Assembly: GCF_014197055.1 (NCBI RefSeq)
Contig: NZ_JACIEW010000003.1
Location: 248,001-312,000, forward strand
DNA from: Devosia subaequoris
GTDB lineage: Bacteria > Pseudomonadota > Alphaproteobacteria > Rhizobiales > Devosiaceae
Reading direction: 5' to 3'
DNA: 64,000 nt
A program made the position numbers and the translations under genes. The notes below the pieces were generated by a model. It was not told the DNA's origin. It searched no databases and saw nothing but the letters and a program-made list of their open reading frames with translations. This document shows positions 36,175 to 45,324 of the stretch, piece after piece. The stretch's first letter is position 1. The number at the start of each line of letters is the position of its first letter.

Positions 36175-37212
36175 TCAGGTCGGCGGGTATTTGTGCTCCC
36201 CACCCTGCCAGTCCCGCACGGTAAAGCACCCATCCGCTCCCGTGATCGACGCTGCGCCGATATCTGCCTTGCCGTACCCACCCGGGATATCAAGCACATA
36301 GACCGGCTGGCACAGCCCCGAAATCCGCCCGCGCAGCGCCTGCACCAGACGCTGTCCTTCCTCGATCCCGACACGGAAATGCCCCGTACCCGGCGCCAAG
36401 TCCGGATGATGCAGGTAATAGGGCCGGATACGGTTTTCGACGAAACCGCGCATCAGCGCCGCCAATGTCTCGACATCATCATTGACACCCTTGAGCAGCA
36501 CGCTCTGGCTGATCAGCGCGATGCCACCTGCCAGCATCAGATCGAAACCAGCTTTCGCCGCATCGGTCAGTTCGCGCGGGTGATTGGCATGCACGGCGAG
36601 ATAGGTCGTCTTGCCGCTCGCTGTCAGCGCGGCCACCATCGCCTCGTTGATCCGCTCCGGCTCAACCACCGGCACCCGCGTATGAAAGCGGACAACTTTG
36701 ACGTGCTCGATACCCGCCAGCCGCTCCATCAGGTCACGCAACCGGCGCGGCGACAGCACCAGCGGATCACCGCCGGTCAGGATCACCTCCCAGATTTCGC
36801 GATGGTTATCGATATAGTCGATGGCGGCATCCAGCGCCGGCGCACTCAGCGTGCCCAGCCCCTGTGGCCCCACCATTTCCCGCCGGAAACAGAACCGGCA
36901 ATATACCGGGCACACATGCACCGCCTTGAGCAAGACCCGGTCGGGATAGCGATGCACGATCCCGTCCACCGGCGAATGGGCCAGATCGCCGATCGGATCA
37001 GCCCGCTCGTCTGGCGTCGTGTTCAATTCATCGGCCGTAGGCACGAACTGCCGGGCAATCGGGTCATCGGGATCACCTCGATCGATCAGCTCCAGCACTG
37101 CCGGCGTAATGCCAATAACGTATTTTTCGGCGACCTTGTCGAGCGCGGCGTCCGGGGCAACAAGCCCATCGGCCTGCAGATCCGCAACGGATTTGAGCGA
37201 TGAAACCCTCAT
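36175..37212 (-). CDS. epmB: EF-P (R)-beta-lysine 2,3-aminomutase EpmB
   Basis: Radical-SAM, PLP-dependent enzyme that converts (S)-alpha-lysine to (R)-beta-lysine for EF-P modification. The 345 residues from [16 protein letters not shown] show CPVYCRFCF (the 4Fe-4S CxxxCxxC), EVILTGGDPLVLSPRRL, HTRVPVVEPERI and KGVNDDVETL. It lacks the long C-terminal extension of clostridial lysine 2,3-aminomutase, which fits EpmB. The start codon overlaps the epmA stop (ATGA), and efp lies just beyond epmA, so its role in EF-P modification is well supported. Confidence 0.93.
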   Translation of the reverse strand: MRVSSLKSVADLQADGLVAPDAALDKVAEKYVIGITPAVLELIDRGDPDDPIARQFVPTADELNTTPDERADPIGDLAHSPVDGIVHRYPDRVLLKAVHVCPVYCRFCFRREMVGPQGLGTLSAPALDAAIDYIDNHREIWEVILTGGDPLVLSPRRLRDLMERLAGIEHVKVVRFHTRVPVVEPERINEAMVAALTASGKTTYLAVHANHPRELTDAAKAGFDLMLAGGIALISQSVLLKGVNDDVETLAALMRGFVENRIRPYYLHHPDLAPGTGHFRVGIEEGQRLVQALRGRISGLCQPVYVLDIPGGYGKADIGAASITGADGCFTVRDWQGGEHKYPPT

Positions 37213-38258
37213 TCCGCCACCGGCGCCCACAGCACCGCCTCGATCCGCTGCGCACCGGTGGCCAGCATCACCAACCGGTCGAACCCGAGAGCAACCCCGC
37301 TGGCCTCGGGCATGAAATCGAGCGCAGCTAGAAAATCCTCGTCAATTGGATAGCGTTCTCCATAAAGGCGCTGCTTTTCCGCCATTTCCGCCTCGAACCG
37401 CACCCTCTGCTCGGCAGCGTCCGTCAATTCGCCAAAGCCATTGGCCAGTTCGACCCCGGCCGCATAGACCTCGAAACGCTCAGACACGCGACGGTCACTC
37501 GGCACCCGCCGGGCCAGCGCTGCCTCGCAGGTCGGGTACCGATCCAGCACAGTCACGCGCCCATTGCCCAGTTCCGGCTCGACTTTCTCCACCAGCACAT
37601 GCGTAAACAGATAGCTCCAGCGTCGATCCTCGGGCAGCGCCATACCCACTCGCACCAATTGCTCGGCCAGCGCCGCATCATCGGGCTCGCCGTCGTCATC
37701 CATGGTCGCCAACAGGTCGATGCCCGCAAAGTGCTCGAACGCCTCGGCCACGCTGATCCGCTCCGCTTCGGCAAGCGGATCGCAGACACGATCGCGAAAT
37801 GCGAAGCGCGCGATCCCCGTCACCTCTGCCGCCAGCCGGATAATAGCCAGCGTATCGGCGATGACAGCCTCGTAGGGCGCGCCCGCCCGATACCATTCGA
37901 GCATGGTGAATTCGGGATGGTGCAGCGCACTGCGCTCACGGTTGCGCCAGACGTGCTGCAGGCTCGCAATCCGGCTCTCCCCGGCGGCCAGCAGCTTCTT
38001 CATGGTGAATTCGGGCGAGGTATGTAGGTACATGCCCTGCCCCACCCCGTCATTGCCGATCATCTGCGTACCAAAGGCGTGCAGATGCGCCTCATTGCCA
38101 GGCGAGCGCTGCAGTCCTGGCGGATCGACAATCAGGAAGTCTCGCTCGGCCAGCCAGCCACGCAGGCGGGCCTCGATCCGCGCCCGCGCCAGCAGCGCCG
38201 GCCGCCGGTCGGCATGGCGGTCGGGGTGCCACCAGGGCGATGTCTGGGATGCCGTCAT
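37209..38258 (-). CDS. epmA: EF-P lysine lysyltransferase EpmA (PoxA/GenX)
   Basis: Paralogue of class II lysyl-tRNA synthetase without the anticodon domain, 349 residues. It activates beta-lysine and attaches it to EF-P. Class II motifs are visible: [41 protein letters not shown] (motif 2) and the C-terminal [15 protein letters not shown] (motif 3, Gly-Phe-Asp-Arg). Transcribed divergently from efp with about 130 bp between the start codons, and overlapping epmB at its end. Confidence 0.95.
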   Translation of the reverse strand: MTASQTSPWWHPDRHADRRPALLARARIEARLRGWLAERDFLIVDPPGLQRSPGNEAHLHAFGTQMIGNDGVGQGMYLHTSPEFTMKKLLAAGESRIASLQHVWRNRERSALHHPEFTMLEWYRAGAPYEAVIADTLAIIRLAAEVTGIARFAFRDRVCDPLAEAERISVAEAFEHFAGIDLLATMDDDGEPDDAALAEQLVRVGMALPEDRRWSYLFTHVLVEKVEPELGNGRVTVLDRYPTCEAALARRVPSDRRVSERFEVYAAGVELANGFGELTDAAEQRVRFEAEMAEKQRLYGERYPIDEDFLAALDFMPEASGVALGFDRLVMLATGAQRIEAVLWAPVAE

Positions 38259-38389
38259 TGATGGGTTTCTTGCCGTCCGGTCTGGCGAAAGGGCGCGGAA
38301 TACTGTATCGGGCGCACCACATAGACATATTCCGGCGCCCGGATGGCCCTGCCTCTAGCCCGCGCCATCGATACGAACAAGGAAGAAAT

Positions 38390-38959
38390 ATGGTCAAGGT
38401 CATCGCCTCGTCGCTACGCAAAGGCAATGTCGTCGAGCAGGACGGCAATCTGCACGTCGTGCTGACGGCGGAAAACGTCCACCCCGGCAAGGGTAATTCG
38501 ATCACCAACGTGAACATGCGCCGCATCACTGACGGCGTGAAGGTCGTTGGCCGTTGGCGTACCGTGGAGATGGTCGAAAAGGCCGACGTGGACGATCGCG
38601 AATACGACTATCTTTATTCCGATGGCGAGGGCCACCATTTCATGGAGCCCCAGACTTATGAGCAGATCACCGTCTCCGACGACGTGATCGGCGACCAGAA
38701 GGCCTATCTCACCGATGGCATGAAGGTGCATCTAATGACCCATGAGGGCATCGCGCTGTCCATGGAACTGCCCCAGCGCCTGACTTTCGAGATCGTCGAG
38801 ACCGAGCCTGTGGTAAAGGGGCAGACCGCCTCCTCCTCCTACAAGCCCGCCGTCCTCAGCAACGGCCTGCGCGTCATGGTCCCGCCCCATATCGGCACCG
38901 GCACCCGCATCGTCATCCTCACCGAAGACAATTCCTACGTCGAACGCGCCAAGGACTGA
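38390..38959 (+). CDS. efp: Translation elongation factor P
   Basis: Relieves ribosome stalling at polyproline stretches. 189 residues from [16 protein letters not shown], with three beta-barrel domains. The loop NVHPGKGN places Lys34 at the tip, the residue beta-lysylated by EpmA/EpmB. The C-terminal signature [18 protein letters not shown] is present. ATG 38390 follows AAGGAAG; the longer frame from 38240 has no homologous N-terminus. All three genes of the modification pathway are thus side by side. Confidence 0.97.
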   Translation: MVKVIASSLRKGNVVEQDGNLHVVLTAENVHPGKGNSITNVNMRRITDGVKVVGRWRTVEMVEKADVDDREYDYLYSDGEGHHFMEPQTYEQITVSDDVIGDQKAYLTDGMKVHLMTHEGIALSMELPQRLTFEIVETEPVVKGQTASSSYKPAVLSNGLRVMVPPHIGTGTRIVILTEDNSYVERAKD

Positions 38960-39011
38960 TCGCCGGCGTCGACTTTCTGACCCCGGAGAGCAACGCTGCT
39001 GCGCAAATACG

Positions 39012-39036
39012 AAACGGGTCCTTGCGGACCCGTTTT
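39012..39036. terminator. Bidirectional terminator after efp
   Basis: AAACGGGTCC-TTGC-GGACCCGTTT (10-bp perfect arms) followed by T on the plus strand and by A/T-rich sequence on the minus strand. It serves efp and the converging DUF2934 gene, whose stop codon abuts it. Confidence 0.8.
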
Positions 39037-39257
39037 CAGTTCTCGTCCAGATCACGCTCGGCTTCGGTCCAGAACAATTCCGCCTGGTCCGGCGGAGCGC
39101 CGCCGGCAAGCCACCGATCATAGGCAAACTGCCGCACAAGCGCTTCCTTGGCACGGAGCCAATAGGCCATTGCCTGACCCTCGGGCCGACCATCCTGCTC
39201 CCACATGAAGTAGGCAGTCTGTCTGAGCTGCTCGGCGATGGCAGAATTCTTGTGCAT
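39036..39257 (-). CDS. DUF2934 small protein
   Basis: Charged cytoplasmic protein of 73 residues with the DUF2934 core AYFMWEQDGRPEGQAMAYWLRAKE. Members are frequent in Hyphomicrobiales and often near stress genes, but none has a known function. It lies 23 nt downstream of the YciF-like gene on the same strand, so both are probably one transcript. Confidence 0.82.
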   Translation of the reverse strand: MHKNSAIAEQLRQTAYFMWEQDGRPEGQAMAYWLRAKEALVRQFAYDRWLAGGAPPDQAELFWTEAERDLDEN

Positions 39258-39280
39258 GAACCGCCCCCCGTTGCAGCGGA

Positions 39281-39772
39281 TCAGGCGGCAGCCTTGAGGT
39301 TGACCGCCGATTTGGCCAGCTTGGTCAACTTCTCGTCGGTGGCTTCTTCTTCCTTCAGGGTTTCAAGGAACAGGTCCAGCGCTTCGGTGTGGCCGAGCTG
39401 CTTTGCCCAGGTGGCCAAAGTGCCATAACGGGCGATTTCGTAGTGCTCAACAGCCTGCGCCGCCGAAACCAGACCAGCGTCGAGCGCCTGAGTGCCCTTG
39501 AACTCGTCCATGATCTCCTTGGCCTCCTCGATAATGCCGAGAATGGCGTCACAGGTCTTGCCGCGCGGCGACTTACCAAGCAGCTCGAACACCTTTTCGA
39601 GGCGCTCGACATGCACTTCCGTTTCGGACTTGTGCTGTTCAAAACCCGCCTTGAGGTCTTCCGAGGTGGCCGCCTTGGCCATTTTCGGCAGAGCCTTCAG
39701 AATTTGCCGCTCGGCGTAATAGATGTCCTTGAGAGTATCGAGGAAAAGATCGTCCAGTTGCTTCTCAGCCAT
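39281..39772 (-). CDS. YciF/DUF892 ferritin-like protein
   Basis: Four-helix ferritin-like protein of 163 residues from MAEKQLDDLFLDTLKDIYYAERQILKALPKMA, the family's N-terminal signature with Glu and helix-I residues. Further putative metal-site blocks are FEQHKSETEVHVERLEKVF and AQAVEHYEIARYGTL. YciF-type proteins are stress induced in enterobacteria. The frame extends to 39898 but relatives start here. Probably co-transcribed with the DUF2934 gene. Confidence 0.9.
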   Translation of the reverse strand: MAEKQLDDLFLDTLKDIYYAERQILKALPKMAKAATSEDLKAGFEQHKSETEVHVERLEKVFELLGKSPRGKTCDAILGIIEEAKEIMDEFKGTQALDAGLVSAAQAVEHYEIARYGTLATWAKQLGHTEALDLFLETLKEEEATDEKLTKLAKSAVNLKAAA

Positions 39773-39870
39773 TGTCTTCAGCTCCGGTTCGGATTGGAAT
39801 GATGACGCTGGCTCTGGAACGATGGCGCTGAACCGAAGTTCCGGCACCGCCCGATCACATCTGAATTGCG

Positions 39871-40842
39871 CTACACCCCGAAGCGCTCGGACAACCACGT
39901 CATCTGCTGGCGGTCCTGGAACGGCCCACCGCCCTCGTGGTTGTTGAATTCATAGTCGACAATGGTCTTGTCTGTGCCCGAAAAGGCCTTGAACGCCCCA
40001 TAGACGGTTGAGGGCGGGCAGATATCGTCCATCAGTGCCACGGAAAACAGCGCCGCCGCCCGGCTCTGCCGTGCGAAATTGACACCGTCGAAATACCGCA
40101 GCGTTTCGAATACATCGTCCTTCTTGTCCCGATGTTGCGCCAGGAATCTCACGATCTCACCATAGGGGTCGCGCCCGGCCACGCGTACGGCCCTGGGGAA
40201 ATCGCAGAGAAACGGAACATCAGGCATCACCGCCTTGACCCTGGCGTCGATCCCTGCCACCGCCAGCGCAATGCCGCCGCCCTGCGAACCACCGCAGACC
40301 GCGACGCGGTCGGGATCAACAAAGTCCTGCCCGATCAACGCATCGATGGCGCGCACGCCATCGGTAAACAACCGGCGGTAATAATAGTCATCCCGATTGA
40401 GGATTCCCTTGGTCATGACCCCGGGGATCTGGCTGGTCGACCCGATCGGGTCCGGCGTCGCGCCAGTGCTCCAGCCCGAACCCTGCCCGCGTGTGTCCAT
40501 GCGGAAATAGGCAAAGCCCGATGCCGCCCAATGCAAGAGCTCATGCGGAAAGCCTCGTCCTCCGCCATAGCCGACATATTGTGCCAGCAGCGGAAGCCGG
40601 CCTTCGCGTTGTTTCGGCAACACCAGCCACCCCTTGACCGGATGCCCGCCAAAACCGGGAAAAGTGACGTCGAACACCTCGATCAGCTTGAGCGTGGTCT
40701 GAGCCGGTGCGATCTCCACGGCCCCGCCAGCCTGCCGCGCCTCTGTCAGCGTCGAGCCCCAGAACGCGGCGAAATCGCCCGGCAGATCCACTGCGCTTTC
40801 GTAAAGATCAAGGGCTGGATGGACGAGGTCGGGAAAGGGCAT
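39871..40842 (-). CDS. Acetyl xylan esterase / cephalosporin-C deacetylase (CE7 family)
   Basis: Cytosolic alpha/beta hydrolase of carbohydrate-esterase family 7, removing acetyl groups from oligosaccharides and other small esters. 323 residues. Family blocks are GGHPVKGWLVLP, QYVGYGGGRGFP, FRMDTRGQGSG, the nucleophile in CGGSQGGGIAL, ALMDDICPPSTVYGAFK (Asp) and NNHEGGG (His). No signal peptide, as usual for CE7. Its position gives no clue to the natural substrate. Confidence 0.92.
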   Translation of the reverse strand: MPFPDLVHPALDLYESAVDLPGDFAAFWGSTLTEARQAGGAVEIAPAQTTLKLIEVFDVTFPGFGGHPVKGWLVLPKQREGRLPLLAQYVGYGGGRGFPHELLHWAASGFAYFRMDTRGQGSGWSTGATPDPIGSTSQIPGVMTKGILNRDDYYYRRLFTDGVRAIDALIGQDFVDPDRVAVCGGSQGGGIALAVAGIDARVKAVMPDVPFLCDFPRAVRVAGRDPYGEIVRFLAQHRDKKDDVFETLRYFDGVNFARQSRAAALFSVALMDDICPPSTVYGAFKAFSGTDKTIVDYEFNNHEGGGPFQDRQQMTWLSERFGV

Positions 40843-40928
40843 GATGTTTCCAAGAGGCTGAAGATAACCCCGGCAATCTGCCCCCTATGCGCCGAACTAT
40901 CCAGTCCTCAGAGGTCGATACGCAGTCC

Positions 40929-41420
40929 TTATTGTGCTCGGAACAGGCTGCGGTGATAGCCGACCATGGCCCGCTGCGGCCAGAGCGATATGTTATCGGG
41001 CAACACCATATTGCGCCCATGCGCATCACTTGCTTCCACCGGCTCGGAGACGATTTCAGGATGTGAAGTATAGGCGCAATAGGCGTCGCTAATCAGCAGA
41101 TGGCCCTTGCTCAGCAGTCCAGCCACTACTGTGTCCACAACAACGGCATTGTCCGGGGCCATACGGCCACCATGTTCCAGGGGTTGAAACAGGAACACCT
41201 CAAGATGTTCGTCGGCTTCGTCTGCTGCGTAACTCTTCCCGGTCACGGCACAGCGCCGGTTATAAGTTTCCAGCATGAGCTGCCGGAATGACACAGCATC
41301 ATCCAGCGCAAAGCCGCGCTGGATGCCCTCGGCAAACCCTACAGAACGGTCTCGATCGGCCACCGGAATTCCCCCATCAGGGAAAACACTATGACTTTTT
41401 GACCATGAGACAATGGCCAA
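40929..41420 (-). CDS. Degenerate HNH-endonuclease-like protein
   Basis: Up to 163 residues. The core SFRQLMLETYNRRCAVTGKSY, then a strand and PLEHGGRMAPDNAVVVDTVVAGLLSKGHLLIS, and the tail LPDNISLWPQRAMVGYHRSLFRAQ follow the layout of the HNH_2-type domain of restriction-like proteins. In active members the strand reads roughly AAHIxPxxxGG, but here it is VFLFQPLEHGG, so the metal-binding His of that motif is lost. Start uncertain: TTG at 41420, or GTG at 41363 which follows GGGGGAATTCC and gives 144 residues. It is probably not a nuclease any more. Confidence 0.6.
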   Translation of the reverse strand: MAIVSWSKSHSVFPDGGIPVADRDRSVGFAEGIQRGFALDDAVSFRQLMLETYNRRCAVTGKSYAADEADEHLEVFLFQPLEHGGRMAPDNAVVVDTVVAGLLSKGHLLISDAYCAYTSHPEIVSEPVEASDAHGRNMVLPDNISLWPQRAMVGYHRSLFRAQ

Positions 41421-41455
41421 TCTGCCGTTGGTCAGACTGTTATCGATGACAGACT

Positions 41456-42406
41456 CTACCGCCCAACCGTTTCGCGATAATGCCTAAGGACTTTTCCGGC
41501 ATCGACGCCTGTGCAGACGGTCTGAACTGGCCGATTTGCCCAATCCGGATGCCCACCCTTACGAGATTCAGGCATCTGAATCGTCTGGCCAACCGCCACC
41601 CCTTCACGCACCACGAGAACCGGCCCCCGGCGGGTTTCGAACCACTCCGGATGAAGGGCATAGGTCACCGCCAGGAGGTCATGTCCGACCACGCCGGAAA
41701 GTCCCATCATTTCCTTGTAGAAGCGGGCATAGTGCTCGCACATCTGGGCCAGGAGGGTGCCGTTCTCGCCCACCTCGCGTGACAAGGACTCAAGATAGGC
41801 GGTGTCCAGAATAATGTCGTGGGTCACGTCGAGCCCAACCACCACAACGGGCCAGTCCGCCGCAAAAATCTCGTCTGCGGCGACCGGATCGCCATGAATA
41901 TTGGCTTCCGCCGCCGGCGTGATATTGCCGCTCCGGCCCTGATAGCCAAATGCGCCGCCCATGATGACCACCTGCTTGGCCAGCTTGGCCACCTCGGGCT
42001 CGGCGCGCAGCGCCAGGGCCAGATTGGTCATGCGGCCGACTGCGATGATGCTGATTTCGCCCGGATGGGCTTTGAGCATATCGATGATGAACTGGCTGGC
42101 TTCACCGGACGCCAACCCGTTTTCGTCCACCGGCGGAATTTCAATCTCGCCCAGCCCGTTGACGCCATGAACGATCACCGGCTCGGCCTTTTCGACCCCA
42201 TCGAGCGTCTTGCCTGCCCCCTGCACCACCGGCGCAGACAACCCGAACCGCTCCTTGAGAAACAGGGCGTTACGTGTGGTTGTGGCCAGGTCGGCATTGC
42301 CAACCACAGTGGTGATGCCCAGCAGGTCGATCTCCGGCAGCTTGCTCAGGTAAAGCAGCGCCATGGCATCGTCGATGCCGGGATCGGTATCAAAAATAAC
42401 TTTCAT
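41456..42406 (-). CDS. Inosine-uridine preferring nucleoside hydrolase family protein
   Basis: Calcium-dependent N-ribohydrolase releasing a base and ribose from nucleosides. 316 residues with the N-terminal signature FDTDPGIDDAMALLYL, TTRNALFLKERFG, PGEISIIAVGRMTNLALALR, VIMGGAFGYQGRSGNITPAAEANIHGDPVAADEI (Asn/Asp calcium and ribose contacts) and LDVTHDIIL. Divergent from the F420 operon, with 166 bp between the start codons. The region contains a regulator-like palindrome and might control both sides. Confidence 0.93.
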   Translation of the reverse strand: MKVIFDTDPGIDDAMALLYLSKLPEIDLLGITTVVGNADLATTTRNALFLKERFGLSAPVVQGAGKTLDGVEKAEPVIVHGVNGLGEIEIPPVDENGLASGEASQFIIDMLKAHPGEISIIAVGRMTNLALALRAEPEVAKLAKQVVIMGGAFGYQGRSGNITPAAEANIHGDPVAADEIFAADWPVVVVGLDVTHDIILDTAYLESLSREVGENGTLLAQMCEHYARFYKEMMGLSGVVGHDLLAVTYALHPEWFETRRGPVLVVREGVAVGQTIQMPESRKGGHPDWANRPVQTVCTGVDAGKVLRHYRETVGR

Positions 42407-42511
42407 CGTCTCGTTCGCTTTCGTGCCGGCCCCTTTGGATCCGGAATTCGGGATAGGCTATATCCCTTGTTATTCTTATGTATCGACCGTGCTCTAACAT
42501 GAAGCGGGTTG

Positions 42512-42523
42512 ACTATCGATAGT
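42512..42523. repeat. 12-bp perfect palindrome ACTATCGATAGT
   Basis: Perfect palindrome two bases upstream of the F420-operon operator. It may be a second site for the same or another regulator. No other copy noticed. Confidence 0.35.
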
Positions 42524-42524
42524 T

Positions 42525-42542
42525 TTTGACCAAACGATCAAA
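42525..42542. promoter_or_regulatory. F420-operon operator, copy 1 (TTTGACC-N4-GATCAAA)
   Basis: TTTGACCAAACGATCAAA, 30 bp upstream of the fgd ATG. Its reverse complement, TTTGATCGTTTGGTCAAA, differs at only two central bases from the site at 47157-47174. Flanks extend the symmetry (TT on the left, AA on the right). Seven-base arms around four bases suggest a dimeric helix-turn-helix regulator. Confidence 0.7.
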
Positions 42543-42572
42543 AATCGATTGTCGCAGGCGGGAGGAACGACC

Positions 42573-43574
42573 ATGCGTTTTGGGTACAAGGCTTCAGCCG
42601 AACAGTTTGGACCCAACGACCTGCTTCGTTTTTCGATAGAGGCCGAGCAGGCCGGTTTTGACTCCGTCTTCGTCTCCGACCATTTCCAGCCCTGGAAACA
42701 CACCGATGGGCACGCCCCCTTTGCGCCGGGCTGGATGTCCGCCGTGCTGGCCCGTACCGAAAAAATCACGCTGGGCACCTCCGTCCTCACCCCAACCTTT
42801 CGTCTGCATCCCAGCGTGGTCGCCCATGCCTTTGGCACAATGGGCGCCATGTTTCCTGGCCGCGTCATCCTTGGCGTAGGCACTGGCGAAGGGCTCAACG
42901 AGGTGCCCGCCACCGGAATGGTGTGGCCCGAGCTCAAGGAGCGCTCGGCCCGGCTGCGCGAGGCGGTTAGGCTGATCCGTCAGCTCTGGTCAGAGGACCG
43001 GGTGAGCTTCGAAGGCGAATACTACAAGACCGTCAATGCCACCATCTATGACAAGCCGGCTGAGCCGGTGCCGATCTATATCGCCGCCGGCGGCCCGCTC
43101 AACGCGAAATATGCCGGCCGCGCCGGCGACGGCTTCATCTGCACCTCCGGCAAGGGTGCTGAACTTTATGTCGACCAGCTCCTGCCCAATGTTGCCGCCG
43201 GGCGGGCCCAAAGCGTCCTCAAGGACAAGCCATTCGAGCGCATGATCGAGGTCAAGGTCTCATTCGACACCGACGCCCAACGCGCCCTTGAGGACACCCG
43301 CAACTGGGCCGCCCTGTCGCTTTCCGCCGAAGAAAAGCATTCGGTCAAGGATTCAGAAGAGATGGAGCGGCTGGCCGACGCGCTCCCCATCGAACGTGTC
43401 GCCAAGCGCTGGATCGTTTCCTCCGACCCCGATGAGCACGTCGCGCAGATAAAGACCTATATCGACTACGGCTTCGACCATCTGGTGTTCCACGCCCCGG
43501 GCACCGACCAGAGCCGCTTCCTCGGGCTCTATGCGAAAGAAATTCTGCCAAGGCTTCGAAAGTTGGTCGGATGA
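42573..43574 (+). CDS. fgd: F420-dependent glucose-6-phosphate dehydrogenase
   Basis: Oxidises glucose 6-phosphate to 6-phosphogluconolactone while reducing coenzyme F420. LLM-fold protein of 333 residues closely similar, by recollection, to mycobacterial FGD1: [60 protein letters not shown]. Catalytic residues correspond (Asp36, His37, Trp41, Glu106), as do the three phosphate ligands (Lys194, Lys255, Arg279). The ATG follows GGAGGA by six bases; a TTG at 42549 is less likely. First gene of the coupled F420 operon. Such an enzyme is well known in Actinobacteria and unusual in an alphaproteobacterium. Confidence 0.92.
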   Translation: MRFGYKASAEQFGPNDLLRFSIEAEQAGFDSVFVSDHFQPWKHTDGHAPFAPGWMSAVLARTEKITLGTSVLTPTFRLHPSVVAHAFGTMGAMFPGRVILGVGTGEGLNEVPATGMVWPELKERSARLREAVRLIRQLWSEDRVSFEGEYYKTVNATIYDKPAEPVPIYIAAGGPLNAKYAGRAGDGFICTSGKGAELYVDQLLPNVAAGRAQSVLKDKPFERMIEVKVSFDTDAQRALEDTRNWAALSLSAEEKHSVKDSEEMERLADALPIERVAKRWIVSSDPDEHVAQIKTYIDYGFDHLVFHAPGTDQSRFLGLYAKEILPRLRKLVG

Positions 43575-44383
43575 CCCCACGCCTGTCTCTCTGGGGCATC
43601 ACCGGCATCCCCGAAATCTCTCCTAACGATGACCTCGTTGCGCTGATCGCCGAGGCGATCACGACACAGTCCAACGCCGACCCGGATTTGGCACTGCAAT
43701 CGGGCGATATCCTCGTCGTCACCTCAAAGATCGTCTCCAAGGCTGAAGGCATGCAGGTGCCCGCGGCCGAACGCGAACAGGCGATTGCCGCGGACACGGT
43801 GCGCGTGGTGGCCGAGCGCGTACATCCCGGTGGCACGTTCCGCATTGTCGAAACCCGACAGGGCCTGGTCATGGCCGCCGCCGGCATCGACATGTCCAAT
43901 GTCCCCGAAGGCACTGCCCTGCGCCTCCCCGCCGATCCGGACGCGTCGGCCCGCGCTCTCTGCACGGGCTTGCGCGAGAGGCTCGGCGTGGACATCGGCA
44001 TCATCGTCACCGACACCATTGGCCGCGCCTGGCGTATTGGCCAGACCGACATGGCCATCGGCGCCGCCGGTGTGCAACTGACAGACGATCTGCGCGGTGC
44101 CAATGATGCCAATGGGCGGCCGCTGCATGTCACCCAGGCGGTCATTGTCGACGAGATCGCCGGCGCCGCCGATCTGGTCAAGGGCAAGACGACCGGAATT
44201 CCCGTTGCCGTGGTGCGCGGACTGGACCGTTACGTTACCGATCTCGACGCGCCCGGCGCCCGTACCCTGAGCCGCACGGGTGATGACGACATGTTCCGCT
44301 TCGGGTCTGCAGAGGCATATCGCCTTGGCTATGAAGCGGCCATGGCGGAAATGAACTCACGCAAAAAGCAGAAGCAGGACTGA
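43571..44383 (+). CDS. cofE: Coenzyme F420-0:L-glutamate ligase
   Basis: GTP-dependent ligase that adds the gamma-linked glutamate tail to F420-0, making usable F420. 270 residues, the single-domain form as in archaea and not the two-domain FbiB of mycobacteria. Visible blocks are [44 protein letters not shown] (the metal and nucleotide site), [25 protein letters not shown] and GDDDMFRFG. The start overlaps the fgd stop (ATGA). No other F420 biosynthesis gene is in the window, which fits salvage of F420-0. Confidence 0.95.
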   Translation: MTPRLSLWGITGIPEISPNDDLVALIAEAITTQSNADPDLALQSGDILVVTSKIVSKAEGMQVPAAEREQAIAADTVRVVAERVHPGGTFRIVETRQGLVMAAAGIDMSNVPEGTALRLPADPDASARALCTGLRERLGVDIGIIVTDTIGRAWRIGQTDMAIGAAGVQLTDDLRGANDANGRPLHVTQAVIVDEIAGAADLVKGKTTGIPVAVVRGLDRYVTDLDAPGARTLSRTGDDDMFRFGSAEAYRLGYEAAMAEMNSRKKQKQD

Positions 44384-44385
44384 CC

Positions 44386-45324
44386 ATGCGTCACCTCGGC
44401 CGTCTTTCGTTCATCTTGCCCCTCCTGGCCCTCCCCGCCCAGGCTGCCGCCTATCCCCTGACCGTGGACAATTGCGGCCATACGATCACCTTCAACCAGG
44501 CACCTGAACGGGTCGTCACCATCAAGTCCACGACAACCGAAATGCTGCTTTCGCTTGGCCTTGGCGACCACATTGTCGGCGTCGGCTTCCAGGATGGCCC
44601 CCTGCCGCCGCATCTGGCACTGGCCGGCGCGGGCCTGCCAGTCCTCTCCGACAAATTGCCCAGTCAGGAAGTCGTACTCGAGGTCGAACCCGATCTCATC
44701 TATGGCGGTTGGGAGAGCAATTTCGCCGCCGACGGCGCCGGTGAGCGCTCGACACTCGCAACATTCGGTGTCGCCACCTATGTCGCCCCTGCCGCCTGTC
44801 GTTCGACCAAACCGGCCAAGCTGACATTCGACCATCTCCTTGACCAGATCGATGAATTGGGCGCCATTTTCGACGCAGGCGACGCGGCCGCTCGCCTCGT
44901 GGCCGACCAGAAGGCGGCCCTCAATGCCATCACGCCCGACCCACGCGGCCTGACCGCACTGTGGTATTCTTCCGGCACCAAGACCCCCTATGTGGGCGCT
45001 GGCAGCAACGCCCCGGCCATGATCATGGAGGCCCTTGGCCTGCAGAACATCTATGCCGAAATCGATGAAGGCTGGACCTCGGCTTCCTGGGAAGCCATCG
45101 TCGACGCCAATCCCGATGTAATCATTCTGGTCGACGCCGCCTGGAATTCAGCCGAGCAGAAGCGGACACTGCTGGCCGAAAATCCAATCACCAGCCAGCT
45201 CGACGCGGTCATCAACCAGCGTTACCTGATCATTCCGTTTCCAGCCTCCGAGGCCGGCATCCGCAACGTCCCCGCGACCGCTGATTTGGCCGCGCAACTG
45301 GCCAAGCTGACCTTTGGGGAATGA
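44386..45324 (+). CDS. Putative F420-0 ABC transporter, periplasmic binding protein
   Basis: Metal-chelate/B12-class (type III) binding protein, 312 residues, with signal peptide RLSFILPLLALPAQAAAYPL. The PBP fold shows YPLTVDNCGHTITF, PERVVTIKSTTTEMLLSLGL, LEVEPDLIYGGWESNF and DANPDVIILVDAAW. By sequence alone it might be taken for BtuF or FhuD. Its place, two bases after cofE and in one operon with fgd, matches the actinobacterial cassette for which import of F420-0 has been proposed (TIGRFAM description, from memory). Ligand identity is an inference. Confidence 0.82.
   Translation: MRHLGRLSFILPLLALPAQAAAYPLTVDNCGHTITFNQAPERVVTIKSTTTEMLLSLGLGDHIVGVGFQDGPLPPHLALAGAGLPVLSDKLPSQEVVLEVEPDLIYGGWESNFAADGAGERSTLATFGVATYVAPAACRSTKPAKLTFDHLLDQIDELGAIFDAGDAAARLVADQKAALNAITPDPRGLTALWYSSGTKTPYVGAGSNAPAMIMEALGLQNIYAEIDEGWTSASWEAIVDANPDVIILVDAAWNSAEQKRTLLAENPITSQLDAVINQRYLIIPFPASEAGIRNVPATADLAAQLAKLTFGE

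Noticed and set aside
36175-37212. Lysine 2,3-aminomutase for lysine catabolism
   Set aside because: Length and adjacency to epmA and efp favour EpmB; no other lysine fermentation genes are present.
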